Source of the DNA: Phenylobacterium deserti
GTDB lineage: Bacteria > Pseudomonadota > Alphaproteobacteria > Caulobacterales > Caulobacteraceae
Assembly: GCA_943332615.1 (NCBI GenBank)
Contig: CALQQB010000037.1
Span: forward strand, 1-43,017
Reading direction: 5' to 3'
DNA length: 43,017 nucleotides
Below the pieces are notes generated by a model. It ran no database searches. It worked only from the letters and a program-made list of their open reading frames with translations, and was not told the DNA's origin. This document shows positions 6,485 through 15,597 of this stretch, piece after piece. The position numbers and the translations under genes were made by a program. Within the stretch, counting starts at the first letter, position 1. Each line of letters starts with the position of its first letter.

Positions 6485-7819
6485 ATGAGCGTGAATGCAT
6501 TCCAGGACCTCCACGGAGGGCGCAAGTGGCTGAGCCGCGCGGTGGCCTGGGTGTGGCCACGGCCGCTGGCCGAGGCCCCTTCGCGAAAGGGCGGCCTGCT
6601 GACGGCGGCCATCGCCTGGGTCTGGCCCTCACCCATCGCGCAAGAGGATGAACGCCTGGCGGCTGGCTGGCCGGCCGGGCTTCTGGGCTGGATGTGGCCG
6701 ACGCCCACACAGGACGGGCGGCTTGGCCGCCGTCGTCGCGGCATGGCGGCGCTGTTCGCATGGTTCTGGCCGACGGCTCTGGACCTGGGTCTTGCGAGCT
6801 GGTGGCGCAAGAGCTGGCTGTGGAGCTGGATATGGCCGGGCCGGGTGATGGGTCCGGACGGCGAGATATGTCCCCTGGCCCCCTGGCACGCGGCGGCGCG
6901 GCCGGAAATCTGCCCGGGCGAGCCCTGGACCCACAAGGCGCGCCGCCATGGCGGCGTGGTCTTCATGATGTTTGCGGTCTCCGCCATCGCGGCGCCGACC
7001 CTGATGGAAGGCGTCGGCGACTCGCCGGGCGGACGGCTGAACCTGTTCCGCGGCGGCACGCCCATGCAGGAGTCGACGGGTGGCGAGGCCGGCGGAGGCA
7101 ATGGCGGCGGCGGTTTTGACTTGGCCAACCTGACGGGTCCGCTGGGCGGTCCTGGTGGCGCGGGTGGTGGTGGCGGCGGAAGTGGCGGTGGTGCGGGCGG
7201 TGGCGGCGTTGATGGCGGCGCGGGCGGGCCTGGCCCAAGCGGCGGCGTGGATCCGGCTGGCGCGGACCCGACCCCAGGCCCGACCGACGGCGGCCTGACA
7301 TTCCTCGATCCGGGCCCTGGCGGCCAGACCTTCCCTGGCGGCGGCACGGGTGGCTTCGGCGGTGGCTTCGGCGGTGGCGGTGGCGGTGGAACCGGCGGCG
7401 GCAACCCTACGACCCCCACCGATGGCGGCAACCCGACCGGTGGAACGGGCCCGACCACGACTCCTTCGATCACGACGCCGGCGCTGGATCCCCCGGTTCC
7501 GCCGACCGACAAGCCCACGGGCCCGACCCTTCCGACCTTCGGCAACCCCACGGGTGGCGGTGGCGGCGGTCCGGGCGGCGGCAACGCTACGTCTCCGATC
7601 GTGATCGAGCCGGGCCCCCCGGCTGGCCCCCCGACCGGTGGTCCAGGCCCCGGCCCGACACCCGACCTTCCGGGGGGGGGCGGCATTGAACCGCCGACGG
7701 GCCCATCGGGCACGGTCGGCGCGGTGCCCGAGCCGACGACCTGGTGCCTGATGATCCTCGGCTTCGGCGCGGTGGGCTACACGCTCCGCCGGCGCCGGAC
7801 GCGGAATGCGGCGCACTGA
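6485..7819 (+). CDS. PEP-CTERM protein with five N-terminal WxWP repeats and a Gly-rich middle
   Basis: The product is 444 residues from the ATG at 6485; an in-frame TTG at 6449 could add 12. Residues 1-148 contain 18 tryptophans and five repeats of the form [LA]xAW(V/M/F/I)WPxP, with the WxWP cores at 22-25, 45-48, 69-72, 93-96 and 115-118, a 22-24 residue period. A basic stretch (KARRH) then precedes a hydrophobic segment at about 156-171 that could be an internal signal anchor. Residues about 199-405 are Gly/Pro/Thr-rich and low-complexity. The C-terminus is a PEP-CTERM sorting signal: PEP at 415-417, then TTW, a hydrophobic helix and an RRRR cluster. Such proteins are cleaved by an exosortase, which must be encoded elsewhere. 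Cys follows the Trp where Ala is usual. I know no protein combining these parts. Confidence 0.85.
   Translation: MSVNAFQDLHGGRKWLSRAVAWVWPRPLAEAPSRKGGLLTAAIAWVWPSPIAQEDERLAAGWPAGLLGWMWPTPTQDGRLGRRRRGMAALFAWFWPTALDLGLASWWRKSWLWSWIWPGRVMGPDGEICPLAPWHAAARPEICPGEPWTHKARRHGGVVFMMFAVSAIAAPTLMEGVGDSPGGRLNLFRGGTPMQESTGGEAGGGNGGGGFDLANLTGPLGGPGGAGGGGGGSGGGAGGGGVDGGAGGPGPSGGVDPAGADPTPGPTDGGLTFLDPGPGGQTFPGGGTGGFGGGFGGGGGGGTGGGNPTTPTDGGNPTGGTGPTTTPSITTPALDPPVPPTDKPTGPTLPTFGNPTGGGGGGPGGGNATSPIVIEPGPPAGPPTGGPGPGPTPDLPGGGGIEPPTGPSGTVGAVPEPTTWCLMILGFGAVGYTLRRRRTRNAAH
6548..6838 (+). repeat. Five protein-level WxWP repeats (period 66-72 bp)
   Basis: The codons for the five W-x-W-P cores begin at 6548, 6617, 6689, 6761 and 6827. 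The DNA copies differ mostly at third positions and in the spacers, while the W, W and P codons are constant. This suggests old duplications held by selection on the protein rather than a recent tandem expansion. Confidence 0.85.
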
Positions 7820-7879
7820 GAGCCTGAGCTAAGGAAATCCATGGCTGGGCGTTCGCCCCGCCATGCCGCGCCTGGACCC

Positions 7880-8628
7880 TCAGTACCGCTCGTAACGGCG
7901 CGCGGGCGGATAGTAGGGGCGCGGCGGCGGGACCCAGCGGTCGCCAGTCTGATGGTCAGTCTGATCCTCGTCCTCGACCTGGCGTTCGTAGGTGCGGCGG
8001 CGCTCGGCCGTACACGCGCTGGCGGGCCTCTTCATACGCGTGGGACTGCACCTCGCCATCTGCTCGGCGCTGGCGCTCCGCTGCGGTCTGGGCGCCGCAG
8101 ATCCGCAGGTCCACCAGCCCCTGTTCCGACCCGCCCAGCGACACCGACAGGGGCTGCTCTATGAGCCAGGCGACGCTGAGGGTCGCGCCCTTGCGCATGG
8201 CCGACTCGGTCTCCTCCGACAGCACCAGCTCGCCGGCTCCAGCGTAGCCACGCAGCATCAGGTTGGAGAACCGGGTCCGGTCGACGCGGATCGGCAGGAA
8301 GGCGCGCGCCGGAAGATCTTCCTTGAAGAATTTCAACGACACCAACTGCCCGTCGGAGATCAGGCCGATCGACGTGATCGCGCCGGAGCGGGCCGTGAGG
8401 TCCAGGTCCATCCGGCAGCCGGTCTCGGTGGGGACAACCACCCAGGTTGGGGGCGGTTTGCGCGCGACTGACGGGCGCGCGGCCGGGTGAGGCCCCGGCG
8501 CGTGAGGCTCCGGCAAGCGAGGTTCGGGCCACCGAGGTTCGAGTGAGGTGGGCGCGGGCAGGCGCCGCGAGCGCCGGCCCCGACAGAAACGCAGCCACAG
8601 CCGCGCCCCCAATGATCATCTTGATCAC
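7880..8628 (-). pseudogene. Secreted protein of unknown function, interrupted by two frameshifts
   Basis: Reading from ATG 8628, the first frame gives a good signal peptide (MIKMIIGGAAVAAFLSG, ending ALAA). The conserved body, including the TETGCRMDLDL motif and a beta-rich domain up to ICGAQTAAERQRRADG, lies in the next frame. The tail with RRTYERQVEDED and the proline/tyrosine-rich end ERY-stop (7880-7882) lies in a third. One surplus base near 8563-8565 (GCGGCGCC) and one near 8005-8009 (GGCC) would restore a protein of about 248 residues; the total length of 749 nt is exactly two more than a multiple of three. It is either a recent pseudogene or two sequencing errors in GC runs. A Pro-rich linker joins the signal peptide to the domain. 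Confidence 0.75.
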
Positions 8629-8727
8629 AACGGATCCTGACTCACACGCGAGTGGAGAATAGGGCGGTTGAGCCTTCGCCGTCAGGATTTAGCCACGCGG
8701 CCAATCCTTCTTCCGCCTTCGGCGCAC

Positions 8728-10965
8728 TCAGCCGCCCGGCTTCAGCTTCCGGTCGAAGAAGTCCAGGGTCATGAGCGTGCGGTGCATGCGGTTCCTGGGC
8801 GTCCAGGCCCCGCGGTGGCGCAGGCCCGGATAGACCATGGTCTCGAAGGGCGTGCCGGCCGCCTGCAGCGCGAAGAGGATGCGGGTGGAGTGGTCGAAGG
8901 TGACATTGTCGTCGGCCATGCCGTGCATCAGCAGCAGCGAGCCCCCCTTCAGGCGCGGCATCCGGGCGACCAGTTCGGTGGCAGCGTAGCCCTTCGGATT
9001 GTCGGCCGGCGTACCCATGAAGCGCTCGGTGTAGTGGGTGTCGTAGAGCTTCCAGTCGGTGACCGGGGCGCCGGCAACGCCCGCCTTGAACGGCGTGTCC
9101 GGGGCGGTGAGCAGCAGCAGGGTCATGTAGCCGCCGTAGGACCAACCGGTGACGCCGATGCGATCCTTGTCGACGTAGGCGAGCGACTGGAGATAGCGGG
9201 CGCCGGCGATCTGGTCGTCGACCTCCAGCTGACCCATGCGTCGGTCGATGGCGGTCTTGAAGGCGGCCGAGCGATTGGGCGTGCCGCGGTTGTCCAGCTT
9301 GAAGAGGATGTAGCCGGCGTCGAGCAGGAGCTGATCCTCGGGCGCGGCCCAGCTCCTGGAGACCAGGGCGCTGCCGGGGCCGCCGTAGACCTGGACAATG
9401 ACCGGAAATTTCTTCGCCGGGTCGAAACCAGCTGGCGTGCGCATCGACCAGTGCAGGGCCTGGCCATCGGCGGCCTTGATGGTCCCGAAGGTCGGTTCGC
9501 GCAGGTGGTCCACATAGTGCCAGAACGGGTGGCCGGCCTTCAGCGCGTTCTCCTCGATCCAGCGCACGCGGGTCCCGTCGGCGCGGTAGAGCGCGGTGTG
9601 GGGCGGGGTCTCCGGGTCGTTGTAGGTCCCGGCGAAGGCGCCGCCGGTCTCGGCCACGGTGACGGTCCAGGTCCCGTTGCCGGAGGTGAGGGCCTTGGGT
9701 TGGCCGGGCTTGGCGTAGGAGACCGAATAGATCTGCCGTTCCAGCGGCGTATCCTTATGGGCGGAGAAGATGACCGTGGAGGCCGCCTCGTCCACGCCCT
9801 CGATCTGCTCTACCGGCCACTCGCCCGACGTCACCTTTCGGATCAGCTTGCCCGTGGCGCCGTAGAGATAGAGGTGGCGGTAGCCAGTGGCCTCCGACGA
9901 CCAGAGGAACGAGCCGTCCTTCAGCGGGCGGAAGTCGTCGGTCAGGTCCAGCCAGTGCGGGTTTGTCTCGGACAGGACGACCTTGGCCTGGCCGGTGGCG
10001 GGATCGACGGCCAACAGGTCAAGCCGCCGTTGGTCGCGGGCCTCGCGCTGGACATAGAGGGCTTTGCCGTCCTTCGACCAGTTGACGCGGGCCAGGTAGA
10101 CGTCCGGGTTGTCGCCCAGATCCACTTTGATCCGGGGGCCGTCCAGCGGCTGGACATAGAGGTCAACCCTGGCGTTCGGGCGGCCGGGGCGGGGATAGCG
10201 CTGCGGCACGACCTTGGCCCCGGTGGCATTCACTTCGGGACGTTCGACAATATCGATGCCGGTCTGATCGACGAAGGCCAGAGCGATTCTGCTGTCGTCA
10301 GGGCTCCACCAGTAACCGGTGTGGCGGTCCATCTCCTCCTGGGCGATGAATTCGGCCGTTGCCCAGCTCTTGAGCTCCGTCCCACCCTCGGTCAGGGCCC
10401 GCTCGGCGCCGCCGGCGGTGGGCACGATGTAAAGGTTGTCGTCGCGGACGAAGGAGACGAAGCCGCCCTTGGGCGAGATCTTGGCGTCGATCTCGTCGGC
10501 GTCGCTGCGAGTCAGCTGGCGCGCCGCACCGGCTGCCAGATCGTAGACGAACAGGTCGCCCTCGACCGGCGCCAGGATCACCTTACCCAGGCTGTCCCAC
10601 TCATAGTCAACGACGCCACGGGTGGAGACGCCGGCCCGCTCGCGCCGCGCCGTTTCGGCCTCGGACAGCTCGCGTGGGGCAGGGGCCAGCGTCTTTCCGT
10701 CCAGCAGCATCCGCGGCTCACCGCCCGCCACTTCGGCGATCCATAGGTCGGTGACCAGCAGGTCGTCGGCGCGGGTCTTGATATAGGTCACCGCCTTGCC
10801 GTCCGGCGACAGCTTCACGCCCCGGGCGCGCGGCCCGGAGAGGTCGGGACTGTCATAGACGCGTTGGGCTGGGAGCTTTTCGGCCATGGCTTGGAACGCG
10901 CCGATCGGGAGGGCTGAGAGGGGGGCGGCGAACAGGGCCGCAAGCGCTGCGGTGGCGAGCTTCAT
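8728..10965 (-). CDS. S9 family dipeptidyl peptidase IV-like serine peptidase
   Basis: The product is 745 residues with a signal peptide (about 1-19), so it is periplasmic or secreted. The N-terminal part is a DPP IV beta-propeller that includes the glutamate-bearing helix motif FIAQEEMDRHTGYWWSPD (about 207-224), which selects free N-termini. The C-terminal alpha/beta hydrolase domain has the nucleophile in GWSYGG (about S609), the aspartate in HGMADDNV (about D685) and the histidine in GLRHRG (about H717). The family removes N-terminal dipeptides, usually X-Pro or X-Ala. The start at 10965 was chosen because it gives the signal peptide; the upstream part of the frame is not protein-like. 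No strong Shine-Dalgarno is visible. It is divergent from the DUF3297 gene. Confidence 0.93.
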   Translation of the reverse strand: MKLATAALAALFAAPLSALPIGAFQAMAEKLPAQRVYDSPDLSGPRARGVKLSPDGKAVTYIKTRADDLLVTDLWIAEVAGGEPRMLLDGKTLAPAPRELSEAETARRERAGVSTRGVVDYEWDSLGKVILAPVEGDLFVYDLAAGAARQLTRSDADEIDAKISPKGGFVSFVRDDNLYIVPTAGGAERALTEGGTELKSWATAEFIAQEEMDRHTGYWWSPDDSRIALAFVDQTGIDIVERPEVNATGAKVVPQRYPRPGRPNARVDLYVQPLDGPRIKVDLGDNPDVYLARVNWSKDGKALYVQREARDQRRLDLLAVDPATGQAKVVLSETNPHWLDLTDDFRPLKDGSFLWSSEATGYRHLYLYGATGKLIRKVTSGEWPVEQIEGVDEAASTVIFSAHKDTPLERQIYSVSYAKPGQPKALTSGNGTWTVTVAETGGAFAGTYNDPETPPHTALYRADGTRVRWIEENALKAGHPFWHYVDHLREPTFGTIKAADGQALHWSMRTPAGFDPAKKFPVIVQVYGGPGSALVSRSWAAPEDQLLLDAGYILFKLDNRGTPNRSAAFKTAIDRRMGQLEVDDQIAGARYLQSLAYVDKDRIGVTGWSYGGYMTLLLLTAPDTPFKAGVAGAPVTDWKLYDTHYTERFMGTPADNPKGYAATELVARMPRLKGGSLLLMHGMADDNVTFDHSTRILFALQAAGTPFETMVYPGLRHRGAWTPRNRMHRTLMTLDFFDRKLKPGG

Positions 10966-11094
10966 GATGGCTGTTGAACAGGGTTGAAACGGTCTTGGCA
11001 ATCCGGCTGGCCGCCGCTCAGGCGGACCCCTGGCCCGCGACCTGATCGCGCGCCGGCCTTGAACCGGAGCGGGCCTTGTGCGAGGTCCCCCGCC

Positions 11095-11343
11095 ATGAGC
11101 GAAGACATTCCCGCCCTCCCCGACCGCCTCAGCGTCGATCCGAACAGCCCGTTCTACGACGAGGCCGTGCTGACCCGAAACGTCGGCGTGCGCTTCAAAG
11201 GTCAGGACAAGACCAACGTCGAGGAATACTGCGTCAGCGAGGGCTGGGTACGGCTGACCGTCGGCGCCTCCAAGGACCGCCACGGCAACCCGCTGACGAT
11301 GAAGCTGCAGGGTGTGGTAGAGCCTTACTTCCGCGAGGGGTAG
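11095..11343 (+). CDS. DUF3297 family protein
   Basis: This 82-residue protein is almost identical in layout to DUF3297: LPDRLSVDPNSPFYDE at the start, then GVRFKGQDKTNVEEYCVSEG (about 38-57) and GNPLTMKLQGVVEPYF near the end. The family is small, cytosolic, widespread in proteobacteria and uncharacterised. The ATG at 11095 gives the family's usual length; an upstream in-frame start would add an arginine-rich, non-conserved leader. It is a single gene between the divergent peptidase and the convergent CorC gene. Confidence 0.92.
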   Translation: MSEDIPALPDRLSVDPNSPFYDEAVLTRNVGVRFKGQDKTNVEEYCVSEGWVRLTVGASKDRHGNPLTMKLQGVVEPYFREG

Positions 11344-11395
11344 GCGGCTTCGCCGTTGCGGAACCCTTCAGACGTCACCCGACCCGCCCGCGCGT

Positions 11396-12685
11396 TCAGT
11401 CGTCTTGATCGAGGGTTGGCAACGGTTCGACCCGGAGCAAGGTGATCCGCGCGCCCTTGCGGGCCTCGACGTGGAACCGGTGCTGGTGGAAGGTGAAGGT
11501 CTGGCCGACCTCCGGAATCGCCTCGGCCTCGTGGATCAGTAGGCCCGCGACGGTGACGGCCTCGTCGTCGGGCAGGTCCCAGTCCATGGCGCGGTTGAGG
11601 TCGCGGATGGTGACCGCTCCCTCGACGAATACTGACCCGTCCGGGCCCGGTTTAACGCCGGCGGCGACGATGTCGTGCTCATCCTCGATCTCGCCAACGA
11701 TTTCCTCGAGGATGTCCTCCAGGGTGAGCATGCCCTGCAGCGCGCCGTATTCATCGACCACCAGGGCGAAATGGTTCTGCTTCTTCAGGAAGGCGGCCAG
11801 CTGGTCCTTCAGGCTGGTGGTGTCGGGAATGAACCAGGGCTCGCTGACGATGTCGTCGATATCGATGCTGTCGATCTTGCCGTCGGCCTCGACGATGGCC
11901 CGGGCCAGGTCCTTGACGTGCAGAATGCCCACGAGGTTCTCCGGATCGTCGCGATAGATCGGCACCCGGCTGTGCTGGCTGGCCAGGGTGGCGGCGACGA
12001 TTTCGCGAGCCGGCAGGCCGCCGTCCACCGTCTCCATCGAGCGGCGGTGGACCATGACCTCGGAAACGTCCATCTCGCCCAGGTCCAGCACCCCGCCCAG
12101 CATGTAGCGGTCGCGGCTTTCGACCAGACCTTCGGAGTGGTGGTATTCGACCGCGCCGCGGATCTCCTCGTGGGCCGCCAGCACGTCGGTTTCCATGTTG
12201 AGCCTGATGCCGAAGGGCCGGAGCGTCTGGCGCACGACCCACTGCGCGCCGTTGGCGATGGGGCCGAAGATACGCACGGTCCAATAGGTCGGGATCGACA
12301 GCGTGCGCGCCACGTCATCGGCCCGGGCGATGGCCAGGGTCTTGGGCAGGATTTCGGAGAAGATCACCACCAGAACGGTCATCACCACGGTGGCGATCAC
12401 GGCGCCCAAAGCGCCGGGGAAGGCGACCGAAAGCACGCTGGTGGTGAGCGCCGCGGCGCCGATGTTGATGACGTTGTTGGCCAGCAGAATGGCCCCGATC
12501 ATCATCTCCTGGTTGGTCAGCAACCGGTTGATGCGACGGGCGGCCGGGTCGCCATCGCGTTCGAGCTGGTGCAGCCGGCCGCGGCTGGCCGCGGTCATCG
12601 ACGTCTCGGCCGCGGAGAGCAGGCCTGAGAGGGTCAGAAGGACCAGGAGCGAGGGGGCAAGCCCCGCGACCAGAGCGAAGATCAT
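11396..12685 (-). CDS. HlyC/CorC family (CNNM) membrane protein with CBS domains
   Basis: The product is 429 residues. The N-terminal DUF21/CNNM transmembrane domain covers about 1-135 (hydrophobic segments with [20 protein letters not shown] and [10 protein letters not shown]). A CBS pair follows at about 190-310 ([22 protein letters not shown] and [23 protein letters not shown]), then a C-terminal CorC_HlyC domain (about 330-420) ending at VEPLPTL. Proteins of this type are linked to magnesium or cobalt efflux; the older name haemolysin is misleading. Its ATG overlaps the aroB stop by four bases (ATGA), so it is the last gene of an aroK-aroB-corC-like operon. This order is common in caulobacters. 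Confidence 0.92.
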   Translation of the reverse strand: MIFALVAGLAPSLLVLLTLSGLLSAAETSMTAASRGRLHQLERDGDPAARRINRLLTNQEMMIGAILLANNVINIGAAALTTSVLSVAFPGALGAVIATVVMTVLVVIFSEILPKTLAIARADDVARTLSIPTYWTVRIFGPIANGAQWVVRQTLRPFGIRLNMETDVLAAHEEIRGAVEYHHSEGLVESRDRYMLGGVLDLGEMDVSEVMVHRRSMETVDGGLPAREIVAATLASQHSRVPIYRDDPENLVGILHVKDLARAIVEADGKIDSIDIDDIVSEPWFIPDTTSLKDQLAAFLKKQNHFALVVDEYGALQGMLTLEDILEEIVGEIEDEHDIVAAGVKPGPDGSVFVEGAVTIRDLNRAMDWDLPDDEAVTVAGLLIHEAEAIPEVGQTFTFHQHRFHVEARKGARITLLRVEPLPTLDQDD

Positions 12686-13794
12686 ATGCGGGCGCCTTCC
12701 TCGACGAGGAACGCACGGACCGCGCCGGCATCCACATTCTTGGCTACGAACGCCTCGCCCAGGGCGCGGGCGAGGATGAAGGTGAGTTTTCCACCCTCCG
12801 CTTTCTTGTCCTGCCCCATGTGGGCGACCAGCCCGGCGGCGTCGAAGGTGCGCCCCGGAACCTCGGCCAGCGTGGTGGGCAGGCCGGCGGCGGCGATGGC
12901 GCGGGTCGCGCGTCCGGCGTCCTGGCCGTTCAGCAGCCCCTGGGCGGCGGAGAAGCGGAAGGCCAGCGCCATGCCGCAACCCACCGCTTCACCGTGAAGG
13001 AGCGCGTCGCCGAAGCCGGTCTCGGCCTCCAGGGCGTGGGCGAAGGTATGACCGAGGTTCAACAGCGCGCGGCGGCCCTGCTCGCGCTCGTCCTCCGCGA
13101 CGATCTCGGCCTTCATTTCGATCGACCGCGCGACGGCTGTGGCCAGCGCATCAGGCTCGCGCGACAGCACGTCGGCGCCGTTAACCTCCAGCCACTCGAA
13201 GAAGCCGCGGTCGCCCAGCAGGCCGTATTTGATCACCTCGGCATAGCCGGCGCGCATCTGGCGCGCGTCCAAGGTGCCCAGCACGGTGAGATCGGCGAGG
13301 ACCAGCTTCGGCTGATGGAAGGCGCCCACCAGGTTCTTGCCGCGCGGCGTGTCTATGGCGGTCTTGCCGCCGACCGATGAGTCCACCTGGGCTAGCAGGG
13401 TGGTGGGAATCTGCACGAAGTCGATGCCACGCTTGTAGATAGCGGCGGCGAAGCCCGCGAGGTCGCCGACCACGCCGCCCCCAAAGGCCGTGATCAGGTC
13501 GCCGCGATCCAGTTCCAGCGCCAGCAGGCGGTCGGAGACGTCGGCCAGGCCCTCGAAGCTCTTGGTCTGTTCGCCGGGCGGCACGACCACCGGCAGGGCC
13601 TTGATCCCCGCCGAGGCCAGGGCGGCGGTGAGCTGCGCGCCGTAGAGGCCCCAGACTGTCTCGTCGCTGACCACCGCGGTGCGGCCGCGGGTCTGGAACG
13701 GCGCGATCAGCCGGCCGGCCACGTCCAGCAGGCCTTCGCCGACGATCACGTCATAGGCCCTGTCCTCAAGACCAACTGGTAGCGTACGGCTCAT
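12682..13794 (-). CDS. aroB: 3-Dehydroquinate synthase
   Basis: Second enzyme of the shikimate pathway, converting DAHP to 3-dehydroquinate with NAD and a divalent metal in the cytosol. The protein has 370 residues, the normal length. It shows the NAD-binding [13 protein letters not shown] motif, the [20 protein letters not shown] signature, and the metal-ligand histidines in [11 protein letters not shown] and [11 protein letters not shown]. Its start overlaps the end of aroK by four bases and its stop overlaps the CorC-type gene by four, indicating tight translational coupling through the three-gene operon. Confidence 0.97.
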   Translation of the reverse strand: MSRTLPVGLEDRAYDVIVGEGLLDVAGRLIAPFQTRGRTAVVSDETVWGLYGAQLTAALASAGIKALPVVVPPGEQTKSFEGLADVSDRLLALELDRGDLITAFGGGVVGDLAGFAAAIYKRGIDFVQIPTTLLAQVDSSVGGKTAIDTPRGKNLVGAFHQPKLVLADLTVLGTLDARQMRAGYAEVIKYGLLGDRGFFEWLEVNGADVLSREPDALATAVARSIEMKAEIVAEDEREQGRRALLNLGHTFAHALEAETGFGDALLHGEAVGCGMALAFRFSAAQGLLNGQDAGRATRAIAAAGLPTTLAEVPGRTFDAAGLVAHMGQDKKAEGGKLTFILARALGEAFVAKNVDAGAVRAFLVEEGARI

Positions 13795-14345
13795 TCGGCA
13801 GGCTCGCCTAGATGCGCGGCCAGGGCGTCGATGACCTGGCTGACGGTGATGTGATGGGCCGAGTCGCCGGTCTCCACGGTGATGTCGGCCTCGGCGTAGG
13901 TCGGATAGCGCACCTCGGCCTGGGCGCGCAGGACATCCATCGTGTCCTTGCCAGCGAGCAGGGGCCGGCTTTCCTTTCGGCCCACGCGGCGGGCCAGCAC
14001 CTCCAGGTCGGTCTTCAGCCAGACCGACAGGGCGTGGGATTTTATCAGGGCGCGGGTCTCGGAGCTCATGAAAGCGCCGCCGCCCGTGGCCAGGACGTGG
14101 GGCGGTCCCTCCAGCAGGCGCGCGATCACCCGGCGCTCGCCGTCGCGGAAAGCCGCCTCGCCCAGGTCGGCGAAGATCTCCGAGATCGAACGGCCCGCGG
14201 CGGTCTCCACCTCAGTGTCAGCGTCGCGGAAGGGCAGGCCGAGCGCGGTGGCCAGCCGGCGGCCGACGCTGGACTTGCCCGCACCCATCAGTCCCACAAG
14301 CGCGATGGTGCGGCGGCGAAGGGGTTCGAAGCGATCCATGGGCAC
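13791..14345 (-). CDS. aroK: Shikimate kinase
   Basis: Fifth step of the shikimate pathway: ATP-dependent phosphorylation of shikimate. The protein has 184 residues, with the Walker A motif [11 protein letters not shown] at 18-28, the shikimate-binding DADTEVE near 41-47 and GGGAF near 88-92, and the lid region [12 protein letters not shown]. The frame opens with GTG at 14345; an ATG two codons downstream (14339) is an equally good start. It is the first gene of the aroK-aroB-corC-like operon and is divergent from a secreted-protein gene, leaving a shared promoter region of only about 60 bp. Confidence 0.96.
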   Translation of the reverse strand: MPMDRFEPLRRRTIALVGLMGAGKSSVGRRLATALGLPFRDADTEVETAAGRSISEIFADLGEAAFRDGERRVIARLLEGPPHVLATGGGAFMSSETRALIKSHALSVWLKTDLEVLARRVGRKESRPLLAGKDTMDVLRAQAEVRYPTYAEADITVETGDSAHHITVSQVIDALAAHLGEPAE

Positions 14346-14406
14346 GGCCCTTTAACACGACGCGGCGGCCTCGCGCCAACCGGGGGGCATGCGCTAAGAT
14401 AGCGCC

Positions 14407-15597
14407 ATGTCGCGTCGCGCCCTTATCGCCGGCCTGCTGCTCCTGGCGGCGGCGCCCGTGCGAGCGCAGGTGCAGGTTACGAGCCTGGCCGCCCCGGACG
14501 CCTTTTCCACGCCCGGCCGTGAGACGGGATTGCCCGCCGAGCTGTGGCGCGGAACGCCGATCGAAACGGCGCGGGCGGTGCTGCCGGTGCTGGCGACCCG
14601 GCCGATGTCGCCGGCCGCGGCGGCTTTTGCGCGGCGCGTGCTGGCCACCGGGGCCGCCGGGCCAGAAGGTTCGGTCGGCGACCCGGCCCTGGCCGGCGCG
14701 CGGGCCAGCGCCCTGATGGCGCTGGGCGATGTGGTGGCGGCGGCGAAGATCCTGGAGCGCCAGCCGGGCCTTGAGCGGAACGCCGAGCTGGCCAAGGCCA
14801 CAGCCGAGGGCGCCCTGCTGGCTGGCCACAATGACCGCGCCTGCGCCATCGCCGAAAGCCTGAGCGCCGGGCGCGAGGCGGTGTACTGGCTGCGGCTGCG
14901 GGCCTTCTGCCAGGCGGAAGCTGGCGAGCTCGGCCCGGCGCAACTCACCTTCGACCTGGCCCAGACCCAAGCACGGGACGCCACCTACGGACGGCTGATG
15001 GCGGCGAAGCTGGCCGCCGCCGCCGCCGGCGCGGCCTCGCTGCGCCATGGCCTGGATTATGCGCTGTCGAAATCCCTGAACCTCGATCTGACCGCCGCCA
15101 AGCCGGCGCCGGCGGTGGCGAGCGCGCTCTCCGGCGAGGCGCCGGTCGAGCCCATATTCGACGTGTCGGGCATCGATGCAGCTCTGGGCGGGTTGGGGAC
15201 GAGTCTGCGGGAGGGCCCTCCGCCGCCCGGCGGGGTTTCGGCCCTGATCGCGGCGGCGGCCGAGGCGGACGTCAAGACCCGTGCGCGGCTGCAGGGCGCT
15301 GCCCTGCTGGTGGCGGCGCTGGTTCCCGAGCTGTCGGGCGCGGACCGCACGAGGTTGGCCGGATTTGCCACGCCGGAGGGCAAGGGGCCGGTCGGGCGCG
15401 GGCTCGCGTTGGAGGCGGCGGGCGTCGGCAGGCGCATGGGCGAGGCGGCGCTGCTGGCGCTGTGGACCTGCGCCGATGCCGGGCCGGGCGGGCCCGCGCT
15501 CGGCGACCGGGTACGGATCGTCCACGCCCTGGCGCAGGCCGGCCTGATGGCCGACGCACGGATGTTCGCCCTCGAAGGTCTGGCGGGCCTGAAATGA
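14407..15597 (+). CDS. Secreted helical-repeat protein of unknown function
   Basis: The product is 396 residues with a short signal peptide (about 1-20, ending VRAQ). The rest is very rich in alanine and leucine and predicts as stacked helices, with a TPR/Sel1-like look: repeated segments such as ARASALMALGDVVAAAKILERQ and GALLAGHNDRACAIAESLSAGREAVYWLRLRAFCQAE in tandem. No catalytic motif is visible. Its stop overlaps the xerD start by four bases (ATGA), so the two are coupled. The same arrangement occurs, as far as I recall, in caulobacters, but the function is unknown. An N-terminal cleavage site places it in the periplasm. Confidence 0.85.
   Translation: MSRRALIAGLLLLAAAPVRAQVQVTSLAAPDAFSTPGRETGLPAELWRGTPIETARAVLPVLATRPMSPAAAAFARRVLATGAAGPEGSVGDPALAGARASALMALGDVVAAAKILERQPGLERNAELAKATAEGALLAGHNDRACAIAESLSAGREAVYWLRLRAFCQAEAGELGPAQLTFDLAQTQARDATYGRLMAAKLAAAAAGAASLRHGLDYALSKSLNLDLTAAKPAPAVASALSGEAPVEPIFDVSGIDAALGGLGTSLREGPPPPGGVSALIAAAAEADVKTRARLQGAALLVAALVPELSGADRTRLAGFATPEGKGPVGRGLALEAAGVGRRMGEAALLALWTCADAGPGGPALGDRVRIVHALAQAGLMADARMFALEGLAGLK

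Noticed and set aside
8668..10746. 692-codon open frame antisense to the S9 peptidase gene, and a similar one at 19327-21606 antisense to the TonB receptor
   Set aside because: Both lie on the opposite strand of clearly recognised genes and show no family signature.
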